Shown: positions 32,361 to 40,381 of the stretch, piece by piece
Layout: every line of letters starts with the position of its first letter
Position numbering within the stretch: the stretch's first letter is position 1
Assembly: GCA_041390865.1 (NCBI GenBank)
Contig: JAWKPC010000008.1
Location: forward strand, 101,946-165,945
DNA length: 64,000 bases
DNA from: JAUIIK01 sp041390865
GTDB lineage: Bacteria > Chloroflexota > Chloroflexia > Thermomicrobiales > CFX8
Direction of reading: 5' to 3'
Made by a program: the position numbers and the translations under genes
Notes under the pieces: model-generated
Databases searched by the model: none
Told to the model about the DNA's origin: nothing
What the model saw: the letters and a program-made list of their open reading frames with translations, nothing else

Positions 32361-33068
32361 CTATGAATCGGCGACGTCGGCGATCGACCTGGACGGGCCG
32401 GTGCCGTTGGTCTTTTCACCCTCATCGTCGTCGAGGTAGAAGGTCATCGACTGCATCAGGCTGATCGGGTCGATCTCCCGGACCCAGACTCCTTCGGGAA
32501 CGCGGAGGGTGACGGGCGCGTAATTCAGGATCGCCTCGATCCCGCCTTCAAGCAACTTGTCGGTAACCTCCTGTGCCTGATCCGCCGGAACGGCGACGAT
32601 GCCCATCCGGATACCCTTCTCCCGAACAACCCGGGCGATATCGTCCTGGGAACAGACTTCGATACCGTGGTCGCTTTCGGTTCCGATCAGATCGGGCGAA
32701 CGGTCGAAAATGGCGGCGATGCGGAACGACGATGGTTCGAATCCCCGGTAGTCGGCTATTGCCTGACCGAGGTGACCGAATCCCGCCAGCGCAACATCCC
32801 AGCGCCGATCAATGTTCAGAATCTGCTGGACGGCATCGATCAGGGTCGGGACATCGTAGCCCTTGCCCTGCTTGCCGAAGCGCCCGAAGTAGGAAAGATC
32901 CCGGCGTATCTGGGCGGCTGTTACGCCGATTTCCGCAGCGAGATCGTTCGATGAGATGGTCAGCTTGCCGTGCCTGAGCAAGTGCCGTAATCCGCGACGA
33001 TAAATAGGTAGACGGCGGATAACAATGTCCGGAATCGACTGATCCCGTGCTGGGAGATCTCGTTCCAT
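32361..33068 (-). CDS. rex: Redox-sensing transcriptional repressor Rex
   Basis: I placed the start at the ATG at 33068 with GGAGG upstream, giving 235 residues, close to the family norm. The N-terminal winged helix has IPDIVIRRLPIYRRGLRHL and ISSNDLAAEIGVTAAQIRRDL, then the Rex signature SYFGRFGKQGKGYDV near residues 60-75. The Rossmann domain has the NAD(H) loop ALAGFGHLGQAIADY near 92-106. The C-terminal dimer helix includes PISLMQSMTFYL. Rex senses the NADH/NAD+ ratio and represses respiration and fermentation genes. I see no clear TTGTGA-type Rex site within the flanking DNA. Confidence 0.95.
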   Translation of the reverse strand: MERDLPARDQSIPDIVIRRLPIYRRGLRHLLRHGKLTISSNDLAAEIGVTAAQIRRDLSYFGRFGKQGKGYDVPTLIDAVQQILNIDRRWDVALAGFGHLGQAIADYRGFEPSSFRIAAIFDRSPDLIGTESDHGIEVCSQDDIARVVREKGIRMGIVAVPADQAQEVTDKLLEGGIEAILNYAPVTLRVPEGVWVREIDPISLMQSMTFYLDDDEGEKTNGTGPSRSIADVADS

Positions 33069-33246
33069 CGGTCCTCCGGGAGCGGTTGATTTTAACGTCC
33101 ACATTCGTCGGACCCCTGGCTGGATCGGTAGGACCGTGAGGAAAGGGTCTGTACCGGGACAAAACGTCGTTCGTGAGATTCAGCACAATCCTATCATCGC
33201 GCTTTAGTTACGGCATCCCCTCCCGGCATCGTTGGAGGTGCCTCTT

Positions 33247-34317
33247 TTACGAGCCATTCGGATCGAGGTCTATTCCCAGCTCATCCGCCAGCTCTCTGAT
33301 CTCACGATCGAACGCTTCATCCATCGCTCGTTGTCGAGCGGCATCCAGAAACGAGCCGTGAATGGCGTTCTTCGTCAGTTCCAGCAACTCTGGGATTGTG
33401 TAGTCGAAGTGCTCGACGAGCACCTCATATTCCTTCGTCAGGGTGGTGTCGAACATCGGCGGGTCGTCGCTGTTGACGGTTAGGCGGACGCCTGAGTCCG
33501 CCAGCAATTTGAAGGGGTGGTCGGCGTACGCCGGATAGACGCCGAGCCGGATGTTGCTCGTCGGGGATACTTCGAGGAGCATCTCCATCTCGGCAAGTTC
33601 GCAGACCAGGCGCTCGTCCTCGATCGCTCGCACGCCGTGGCCGATGCGTTCCGCGCCGGTCGCGAGAGCATCCCGGACGCTCTCGGGCCCATCGGTCTCT
33701 CCGGCATGCAATGAGACTCTCGCCCCGGCGGAGCGGACGAGCTCGAAGGCGTCGAGGAACCGGCTTGCCGGATTGCCGAGCTCGAGTCCCCTGAGCCCGA
33801 ACCCGACCAGTCGGTCGCCGGGCGTTGTCGACCCACCACCCGCCGAGGCCAGCACCTCTTCCGGGCTTCGGCCGCGAACCGGGTCGAAGATGAACTGGAG
33901 TTCGACATTGTGCTCCCGGGCCGCTATTTCAGCGCCGGATCGAACCCCCGACATGACGACATCCGGAAGGGCGCTGTTCCTGGGATTGAGGATCGAGACC
34001 GGCGCGAACGTCACTTCCATGTATCTCAGGTTCTGTTCGGCCGCCCTTCGTGCCATGTCCAGCGTGATGAACTCGTAGTCTTCTTCATCCTGAAGGCAGT
34101 TGCAGATCTCGACGTAGACTTCAATGAAATGTGGAAAATCCCTGAATGAGAACCAGTCTCGCGCCTCTTCGACCGATCCGAACGGGAGTCGCCGGCCGTG
34201 CTTTTCGGCCAGGATCATGAGCGTTTCGGGGTAGACGCTGCCCTCGAGATGAACGTGAAGTTCGGCCTTCGGCATCCTTCTTATGAATTCCCGATCGATC
34301 CCGGTGAGAACTGCCAT
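33247..34317 (-). CDS. add: Adenosine deaminase
   Basis: The ATG at 34317 has GCGGAGG upstream and gives 356 residues, the usual size. Zinc and catalytic motifs are present: HVHLEGS near residues 21-27 (two His ligands), SLHAGET near 204-210 (His ligand and catalytic Glu), GHGVRA near 228-233 and NSDDPPMF near 286-293 (Asp ligand). The enzyme deaminates adenosine to inosine in purine salvage. A related adenine deaminase activity in this family cannot be excluded from sequence alone. Rex lies downstream on the same strand. Confidence 0.9.
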   Translation of the reverse strand: MAVLTGIDREFIRRMPKAELHVHLEGSVYPETLMILAEKHGRRLPFGSVEEARDWFSFRDFPHFIEVYVEICNCLQDEEDYEFITLDMARRAAEQNLRYMEVTFAPVSILNPRNSALPDVVMSGVRSGAEIAAREHNVELQFIFDPVRGRSPEEVLASAGGGSTTPGDRLVGFGLRGLELGNPASRFLDAFELVRSAGARVSLHAGETDGPESVRDALATGAERIGHGVRAIEDERLVCELAEMEMLLEVSPTSNIRLGVYPAYADHPFKLLADSGVRLTVNSDDPPMFDTTLTKEYEVLVEHFDYTIPELLELTKNAIHGSFLDAARQRAMDEAFDREIRELADELGIDLDPNGS

Positions 34318-34496
34318 CACTGCCTCCGCTGAGCTGTTCGATTGGCGAATGCCGTCTGGAAGTCTACTCTTGTCCGCGAGGACGTACCGACTGCACGATT
34401 TGTGGCGCGGAACTGATACCGCTAATCGGGAGCGGTAGATCCCGGACTTGACACTGGATGCCGGGTGGAGCACCCGCGCTGAGGAAGGAATCAACC

Positions 34497-35066
34497 ATGG
34501 CAAACGGGCGCTGGATGGAGACGATGTCCTGGATCGCGTCTGGCCAGTACCGGCCGTTACCCGTGATTGTGCTGGCGCAGAATGACGGCAAACCGATGGA
34601 TGAGATGAATCTCGCCGGTCGGGCGGTACTGCTCAACCAGCAGATGACCGGCGAAGTCGTCGAAGTGGCAGTGCTGATCAAGCAGTTGTCGGATCTTCAG
34701 GAGAAGGGGATTCTCGAGCGTACTTCCGACGGCTTCCACGTCCAGCTCACCAGATTCGGTGTGCTGCTGAGCCGTCAGTGGGTTCCGGCGAACATCGAAC
34801 CCGCCGGCCAGGAACCGCTCGACACCAATGAAATTCGGGGTTGGAGAGATCGGGTCGTCAGGCAGATGGATGCGGACGCAAAGCTCGCGGAAGAGGCCGG
34901 TGTTGACCAGCAGGAATGGTTCATGAGCCAGAGCCAGCGAATGATCGAGATGCACGTGCTCAACCGCATCCTCGGTGAGGACAAGCTGCCCGATTGGCTC
35001 GTGTCGAGACAGTTCAGCGCGCCCGATCCGTCGGGCGCGGAGGGCGACGGAGAATCGCAGGGCTGA
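34497..35066 (+). CDS. Hypothetical protein with winged-helix-like N-terminal half
   Basis: The ATG at 34497 has AGGAAGGAA upstream; the product has 189 residues. Residues about 30-95 show a helix-helix-wing pattern (VAVLIKQLSDLQEKGILER, then a beta wing with DGFHVQLTRFG) like MarR or phage-type winged helices. The C-terminal half is helical and acidic with Gln/Met-rich stretches (DQQEWFMSQSQRMIEMHVL). A DNA-binding role is possible but not shown. It lies directly upstream of a peptide transporter operon and may be its regulator. Confidence 0.5.
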   Translation: MANGRWMETMSWIASGQYRPLPVIVLAQNDGKPMDEMNLAGRAVLLNQQMTGEVVEVAVLIKQLSDLQEKGILERTSDGFHVQLTRFGVLLSRQWVPANIEPAGQEPLDTNEIRGWRDRVVRQMDADAKLAEEAGVDQQEWFMSQSQRMIEMHVLNRILGEDKLPDWLVSRQFSAPDPSGAEGDGESQG

Positions 35067-35168
35067 GTTTTCAGCGGAACACTGCCCGATGTCACGTCTC
35101 GAGGTGTCGGTTAGAATACTGCGCTGAAGCTTGACCAACTTGATGGCCTTTCTGGAACGGGTAGGTGA

Positions 35169-36848
35169 ATGAGTGGATTCGATCGAAGACTGACCCGGCG
35201 CCGTGTGCTGGAAACCGCGGCTGCGCTGGCAGGCACCGCCGGACTCTCGGTCTTCGCGATTTCCTGTGGGGGAGACGAAGACTCCCGGGCCGGCGCCGAG
35301 TCTCCGACTGCCGGTGCTGACTCGCCGACAGCTACGACGGCGGGTGCCGAGAACACCATCGTGCCGACGGTCGCCGATGGGGGTTCTCGCCGGGGCGGGG
35401 TGCTGCGCGTAGCGCTCACCGGAGATCCGCCGAACCTGGATATCCATCAGACGACGGATTCGATCGTCGTGCTCGTCTGCAGTCACATGTATGAAACGCT
35501 CTTCACCTGGGACGCGGAATACCGCCCGGTTCCGCTTCTGGCGGCTTCGCATGAGGTTCTGGACGATGGACTTCGGCATAGGGTCGTGTTGCAGGAGAAT
35601 GTCGAGTTCCACAACGGCGAGATCCTGTCCGCCGCCGACGTGATCGCGTCGGTCGAGCGCTGGTCAACGATCTCCGGCCTGGGCGAAGGATTGATGGAAG
35701 CCGTCGAGTCGATAGAACAGGTCGACGAACTGACGATCGACTTCCATATGCTCGAGCGTTACGGGTCTTTTCGTACCGCCCTCTCCCGCCAGCTCCAGGG
35801 TTGCTCGATCTATCCTGCATCGGTGCTCGCAAATTCGAGCCGCACCGAACTGGCTGAATACGTCGGCACCGGCCCGTACCGATTCGTGGAGTGGCTGCCG
35901 GACCGCCACGTGCAGATGGAGCGATTCGCCAACTACCGGCCTACTGAGAGCGACGCCGATGGTTACGCGGGAGCGAAGGCCGCCTATTTCGACTCGATCG
36001 AATTCGTCCCGGTTCGCAGCGAAGCTTCCCGGATCGCCGGGATGCAGGCCAACGACTTCCACTTCGTCGAAACGATCAGCTCCGATCAGGCTCCCGTTCT
36101 CCAGGATGCGAGCGGCGTGGCGGTCGACATCCTGCCTGCCGATGCCTGGGTGAACATCGTTCTCAACCTGCGGTCGCCGCTGTTCGCCGATCTCAATATT
36201 CGACGGGCAATCCAGATCGCGCTCGACCACGAGCAGATCATGCTCGCGGCAGTCGGCGAAGACTACTACGAACTGACACCGGAACTCGTTCCCGGCGCGC
36301 CTGCCTGGTACTCCGAGGCCGGCATCGAGTACTTCAACCAGAACGACCCGGAGGAAGCGAAGCGGCTACTGGAAGAGGCAGGCTACGACGGCACGCCGGT
36401 CCGTATGATGGTGACGCAGGAAGTCCAGCAGGAGTACAACGCGACGCTGACGATGAAGCAGCAGCTGGAAGACGTCGGCTTCGTTGTTGACCTGCAGGTC
36501 TACGATGGGGCGACGCTCAGCGACCGGCGTGACGATGAGGCGGTCTGGGAAACCTACACCGCCTCCGCGAGCTTCCGGCCGGATCCGGTCATGCGTAACC
36601 TCAGCAGCTCCGCCACCGGCTGGTGGGAAAACGACGAGAAGGACAAACTCTTCACCGAGCTTCAAACCGAGGCGGATCATGACCTCCGATTCGAGGTCTG
36701 GGAACAGATCCAGTTCATGTTCTATGAGGACGTACCTCGTCTCAAGATCGGTAACATCCGTCGCGTCCTGGCCCGGGCGTCGGCGCTCCAGAACATCGGG
36801 CCGACGTCTATGCAGCCGGAGTTTTCCAACGCCTGGCTAGAGGAATGA
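35169..36848 (+). CDS. Peptide/nickel-type ABC transporter substrate-binding lipoprotein
   Basis: The 559-residue protein has a Tat-type signal (TRRRVLETAAAL, residues about 9-20) and a lipobox ending AISC near residue 34. An Ala/Thr/Gly-rich linker precedes a DppA-type binding fold (LRVALTGDPPNLDIHQTTDS, LKIGNIRRVLA near the end). It should be lipid-anchored outside the membrane. Its stop overlaps the next permease start (ATGA). It differs clearly from the binding protein at 28262, so the two systems probably take different ligands. Confidence 0.9.
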   Translation: MSGFDRRLTRRRVLETAAALAGTAGLSVFAISCGGDEDSRAGAESPTAGADSPTATTAGAENTIVPTVADGGSRRGGVLRVALTGDPPNLDIHQTTDSIVVLVCSHMYETLFTWDAEYRPVPLLAASHEVLDDGLRHRVVLQENVEFHNGEILSAADVIASVERWSTISGLGEGLMEAVESIEQVDELTIDFHMLERYGSFRTALSRQLQGCSIYPASVLANSSRTELAEYVGTGPYRFVEWLPDRHVQMERFANYRPTESDADGYAGAKAAYFDSIEFVPVRSEASRIAGMQANDFHFVETISSDQAPVLQDASGVAVDILPADAWVNIVLNLRSPLFADLNIRRAIQIALDHEQIMLAAVGEDYYELTPELVPGAPAWYSEAGIEYFNQNDPEEAKRLLEEAGYDGTPVRMMVTQEVQQEYNATLTMKQQLEDVGFVVDLQVYDGATLSDRRDDEAVWETYTASASFRPDPVMRNLSSSATGWWENDEKDKLFTELQTEADHDLRFEVWEQIQFMFYEDVPRLKIGNIRRVLARASALQNIGPTSMQPEFSNAWLEE

Positions 36849-37801
36849 TCCCGTTCATCATTCGACGGCTTATTCTGATCGTGCCGGTGATGCTCATCGT
36901 CGGCACGATTACTTTTCTCCTCCTGCACGTAACGCCCGGAGACCCGGCGGCGGTGATGCTGGGCCCGGACGCGACGCCGGCACAGGTCGAACAGTTGCGG
37001 GATGACCTCGGTCTGGATGAGCCTCTCCTCGTCCAGTACCCGCGCTGGATATCGAACGTCGTTAAGTTCGATCTCGGGCGCTCGATCTTTCTCGACCGTC
37101 CGGTTATCAACGCGATTCTGGAGCGGGCACTACCGACGCTACAGCTCTCGCTCTATGCGTTGATCATCGCTATCGGACTTGGCGTGCCGGCCGGGGTGCT
37201 GGCCGTTCTGAAACGGGATACGCTGCTCGACCGGATGTTGCTCATCCTGGCCCTTTCCGGCACGGCGATCGCGGACTTCTTCCTTGGCATGCTCCTGATT
37301 CTGCTCTTTGCCGTCGTTCTTCAGTGGTTTCCGTCAGGCGGCTACGTCGCATTCTCGGCCGATCCGGTCGAGCATTTCCGGGCGATGTTTCTACCTTCGC
37401 TGGCACTCGGGATTTCGATCGCGGGGTTGCCCGCCAGGTTGATCCGGACATCGATGCTCGATGTCATCCAGGAGGATTACGTCAAAGTCGCGGTATCTAG
37501 AGGTCTGAGCCCCTGGGTTGTTACGACCCGGCACGTATTGAGGAATGCGCTCATCCCGGCGATCACCGTTTTCGGCTACACGCTGGGAGATCTGCTGGGC
37601 GGCGCAGTTGTTGTCGAAACCGTGTTCAGCCTGCCGGGTATGGGGCAGCTCGTCGTCAACAGCATTGCCCGTCGGGATTTCCCGGTCATACAGGGGGTTG
37701 TCATGGTGATAGCCGTCGCCTATCTGCTCGCCAATCTCCTGGTGGACATTCTCTATGTCGCAGCCGATCCTCGCGTGCGAGTGGACCGTGTCAGCCGGTA
37801 G
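36845..37801 (+). CDS. Peptide-type ABC transporter permease (DppB-like)
   Basis: The 318-residue protein has six TM helices, with the DppB N-terminus IPFIIRRLILIVPVMLIVGT and the EAA loop EDYVKVAVSRGLSPWVVTTRHVLRNALIPA near residues 210-239. Its ATG overlaps the TGA of the binding-protein gene, so translation is coupled. It forms the channel with the DppC-like protein encoded eight bases downstream. Confidence 0.93.
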   Translation: MIPFIIRRLILIVPVMLIVGTITFLLLHVTPGDPAAVMLGPDATPAQVEQLRDDLGLDEPLLVQYPRWISNVVKFDLGRSIFLDRPVINAILERALPTLQLSLYALIIAIGLGVPAGVLAVLKRDTLLDRMLLILALSGTAIADFFLGMLLILLFAVVLQWFPSGGYVAFSADPVEHFRAMFLPSLALGISIAGLPARLIRTSMLDVIQEDYVKVAVSRGLSPWVVTTRHVLRNALIPAITVFGYTLGDLLGGAVVVETVFSLPGMGQLVVNSIARRDFPVIQGVVMVIAVAYLLANLLVDILYVAADPRVRVDRVSR

Positions 37802-37808
37802 GGCGAGT

Positions 37809-38726
37809 ATGTCGGTCCGGCCGGGGGTCCGTTCCCGGCCGAGCGGTTGGCGCGCGGATTATCAGCCGGACCGCCGTCGAGCATGGTACGTCCATCTCCT
37901 GCGCTCTCCGGTCGCCATCGGCAGCAGCGCCGTTCTCCTGATCGTTATTGGCGCTTCTATCCTGGCGCCCTGGCTCGCGCCGAAGGACCCGAATCATATC
38001 GATCCCGTCGTCCGTCTCATGCCGCCTTCGTCCGAGCACCTTCTCGGGACTGATGATCTTGGTCGGGACATTCTCTCGCGACTTATGTTTGGCGGTCGGG
38101 TCTCGCTGGTCGTCGGGATGTTCGTCATGGTGATCAGCGCCGGCGCGGGTACCGTATTCGGATTGGTAGCCGGTTTCTACCGCCGCCTCGACGGGCTGAT
38201 CATGAGGACGATGGACGGCTTCATGGCTTTTCCGGGGGTATTGCTGGCGATCGCCGTCGTGATCTCGCTCGGGGCCAGACAGTCGAGCGTCATCCTAGCT
38301 CTGTCTCTCGTCTACATCCCGGTCGTTTCCCGGCTGATGCGGGGGATGACGATCGTGATTCGCGAGCTTCCATACGTTGAAGCGGCTCGCGCGCTGGGAT
38401 TGCGGGATCGGGTCATTCTCCGGCGCTACGTCGCCGCCAACGCGATTTCACCGCTCATTGTCCAGGCCGCCTTCATCGCGGCCTACGCGATTCTGGCCGA
38501 AGCGTCTCTCTCGTTCCTCGGCGCAAGCGTGAACCCGGAAACGCCGACCTGGGGCAATATGCTCCGAGATGGCCAGCGGCTGCTCAGCCGTGCCTGGTGG
38601 ATGGCGGTCGCGCCCGGAGTGGTTCTGTTCGTCACCGTGCTGGCGCTGACGCTCCTCGGAGACGCACTCCGGGACGCGCTCGACCCGAGATCGAGCGAGC
38701 GGCGCACCGATGGGCTACCGAAGTAA
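37809..38726 (+). CDS. Peptide-type ABC transporter permease (DppC-like)
   Basis: The ATG at 37809 has GGTAGGGCGAG upstream, seven bases after the previous stop; a longer reading from 37755 would overlap the dppB-like gene. The 305-residue product has an Arg-rich N-terminus, six TM helices, the DppC motif EHLLGTDDLGRDILSRL near 76-92 and an EAA loop LPYVEAARALGLRDRVILRRYVAANA near 185-210. As with the first transporter, no ATPase gene follows, so both systems need ATPases encoded elsewhere. Confidence 0.92.
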   Translation: MSVRPGVRSRPSGWRADYQPDRRRAWYVHLLRSPVAIGSSAVLLIVIGASILAPWLAPKDPNHIDPVVRLMPPSSEHLLGTDDLGRDILSRLMFGGRVSLVVGMFVMVISAGAGTVFGLVAGFYRRLDGLIMRTMDGFMAFPGVLLAIAVVISLGARQSSVILALSLVYIPVVSRLMRGMTIVIRELPYVEAARALGLRDRVILRRYVAANAISPLIVQAAFIAAYAILAEASLSFLGASVNPETPTWGNMLRDGQRLLSRAWWMAVAPGVVLFVTVLALTLLGDALRDALDPRSSERRTDGLPK

Positions 38727-38800
38727 GTAATCCGTTTCGACTAGTGGCATGATATCCTCGCGCTGCTGGCGTATGAGGAGCGAACAACCTGGCGAGTGCC

Positions 38801-38914
38801 ATGATTCGAGATTCACTCAACACAGGATGGAATGCCGGTGAGCATCCATCCATGATCAATCGACCGCTATCCGACGAAACAGGCAGTGCGGATAGCGGGA
38901 GGAAGATCGCCTGA
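38801..38914 (+). CDS. Possible leader peptide (37 aa) upstream of MFS exporter
   Basis: This short ORF (ATG 38801, TGA 38912-38914) ends 39 bases before the MFS start. It reads MIRDSLNTGWNAGEHPSMIN and on to GSADSGRKIA. Its 3' half covers both arms of one hairpin and the left arm of a second that competes with the SD-masking hairpin. That is the arrangement of ribosome-stalling leaders before resistance genes. The SD (GGCGAG) is weak and the peptide itself resembles nothing I know, so coding status is tentative. Confidence 0.4.
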   Translation: MIRDSLNTGWNAGEHPSMINRPLSDETGSADSGRKIA

Positions 38915-38945
38915 CGATTCTCCCTCCCGATGAATCAATCGGGAG
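38864..38945 (+). promoter_or_regulatory. Three competing hairpins masking the SD of the MFS gene
   Basis: Stem 1: CCGCTATCCG (38864-38873) with CGGATAGCGG (38889-38898), 10 bp. Stem 2: CGGGAGG (38896-38902) with CCTCCCG (38923-38929), 7 bp. Stem 3: CTCCCGAT (38924-38931) with ATCGGGAG (38938-38945), 8 bp. Stem 3 contains the SD GGGAG (38941-38945) of the MFS start at 38954. Stems 1 and 2 share three bases and stems 2 and 3 share six, so forming 1 favours 3 (SD masked), while opening 1 allows 2 (SD free). Confidence 0.55.
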
Positions 38946-38953
38946 CTTTAGCA

Positions 38954-40231
38954 ATGTCCAAAATACAGACTCCGGCTGTAGTGCGCCCGGCGGCGCAGGA
39001 GTCGGGGTTGCGCGGCAACTCCGACTTCGTGAATCTCTGGATCGCCGAGTCGATTTCGCAGATTGGCTCGCACATCAGTCTTATCGCGTTGCCGCTGCTG
39101 GCTATCCTGGCGCTCGACGCCAGTCCGGCTCAGATGGGCTTACTCAGCGCGGCGGGAACGGCTCCGTTCCTGGTGATTGGTCTGATAGTTGGCGTCTGGG
39201 TCGACCGGGTGCGCAGACGACCACTAATGATTGCCGCAGATCTCCTGCGCGCGGTTCTCCTGCTCACGGTACCGGTCGCCTGGTGGGGCGGGTTTCTGCG
39301 CATCGAGCTGTTGTATGCCGTTGCTGTGCTGACCGGAAGCCTGACGGTCGTCTTTGACGTTGCCTGGATGAGTTTCCTTCCGTCCATCGTTCGACGGGGC
39401 CAGCTGGTTGATGCCAACAGCAGGCTCCAGGTCAGCGCCTCGGTGGCCCAGGTTTCTGGACCAGGGATCGGAGGCGTCCTCGTCGGCATTGCCGGCGCGC
39501 CGCTGGCGATTCTGACGGACGCTGCGAGCTTTGCGCTCTCGGCGCTGTTCTTGCTTCGCGCAGCGCCGGACGGAGCTCAGCAAAAGAATGCGGTTGAAGT
39601 CTCTAGCATTCGAAGAGACATCCTGGAAGGCCTTCGAGTTGTATTCAGGGACAGCGTACTTCGCGCGCTCGTGTATTCGAAGGTACTCGTCACGTTCTCG
39701 GCAGGGATGTTCTTTGCCGTCTACATGTTGTTCATGGCCGAGGACCTTGGACTGGGCGCGACGGCGATCGGCATCGTTTTCGCGACGGGAGGCATCGGAT
39801 CGCTCCTGGGGGCGGTGATTGCGGAACGGGCTTCCAGCCGCTTCGGGACTGGCGTGACGGTTATCCACGGTCAATTCTGGTTTGGCGCGTTCGGCGTTGC
39901 GATCCCTCTGGCAGTTCTCTTTCCTGCGATCGCTCTGGTGATGGTCGTCCTCTCGGAGTTCGCCCAGTGGATGGCTCACATCGTTTCGCAAGTGAACGAG
40001 CTATCGATCCGGCAGGCAAAGGTTCCCGATCAGTATCTCGGGCGGGTGAACTCGGTGTTCCAGTTCTTTGGACGGGGAATGACGCCAATCGGTGCGCTGA
40101 TGGGAGGATTCCTCGGCGAGGTGATCGGCATTCCGATGACGCTGGTCGTCGCCACCGTGGGATTCTTTTTCGCATTCTTGTTCGTCGTGTTTTCACCGGT
40201 GCGGCGCTTCCGTCTGGCGCACGATCAGTAG
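38954..40231 (+). CDS. MFS exporter (MFS_3, macrolide/enterobactin efflux type)
   Basis: From the ATG at 38954 (GGGAG eight bases upstream) the protein has 425 residues and about twelve TM helices. It matches the MefA/EntS group: NSDFVNLWIAESISQIGSHI at the first helix, then IGLIVGVWVDRVRRRPLMIAADL (loop 2-3 motif A) and VDANSRLQVSASVAQVSGPGIGG in helix 5. The group exports macrolides, other drugs or siderophores. An alternative ATG at 38930 falls inside a hairpin. The leader structure upstream suggests translation is regulated, which fits drug-inducible efflux. Confidence 0.85.
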   Translation: MSKIQTPAVVRPAAQESGLRGNSDFVNLWIAESISQIGSHISLIALPLLAILALDASPAQMGLLSAAGTAPFLVIGLIVGVWVDRVRRRPLMIAADLLRAVLLLTVPVAWWGGFLRIELLYAVAVLTGSLTVVFDVAWMSFLPSIVRRGQLVDANSRLQVSASVAQVSGPGIGGVLVGIAGAPLAILTDAASFALSALFLLRAAPDGAQQKNAVEVSSIRRDILEGLRVVFRDSVLRALVYSKVLVTFSAGMFFAVYMLFMAEDLGLGATAIGIVFATGGIGSLLGAVIAERASSRFGTGVTVIHGQFWFGAFGVAIPLAVLFPAIALVMVVLSEFAQWMAHIVSQVNELSIRQAKVPDQYLGRVNSVFQFFGRGMTPIGALMGGFLGEVIGIPMTLVVATVGFFFAFLFVVFSPVRRFRLAHDQ

Positions 40232-40381
40232 AATGATTGCCACCGCTCGACCGGTAACGGCAAACGGTTCATTGGGTGTCTGGCTTGTGAGAGAGGGGAA
40301 GGTCTACTCGACTCTTCAGCGAACCTGAATCGGCCCCTGCTTGCGTATACTCGTACCGGAAATAGCATTGCAAGGGAAATC

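Noticed and set aside
33069..33246. Rex operator near the rex gene
   Set aside because: I looked for TTGTGA-N6-TCACAA-type palindromes on both strands and found none convincing.
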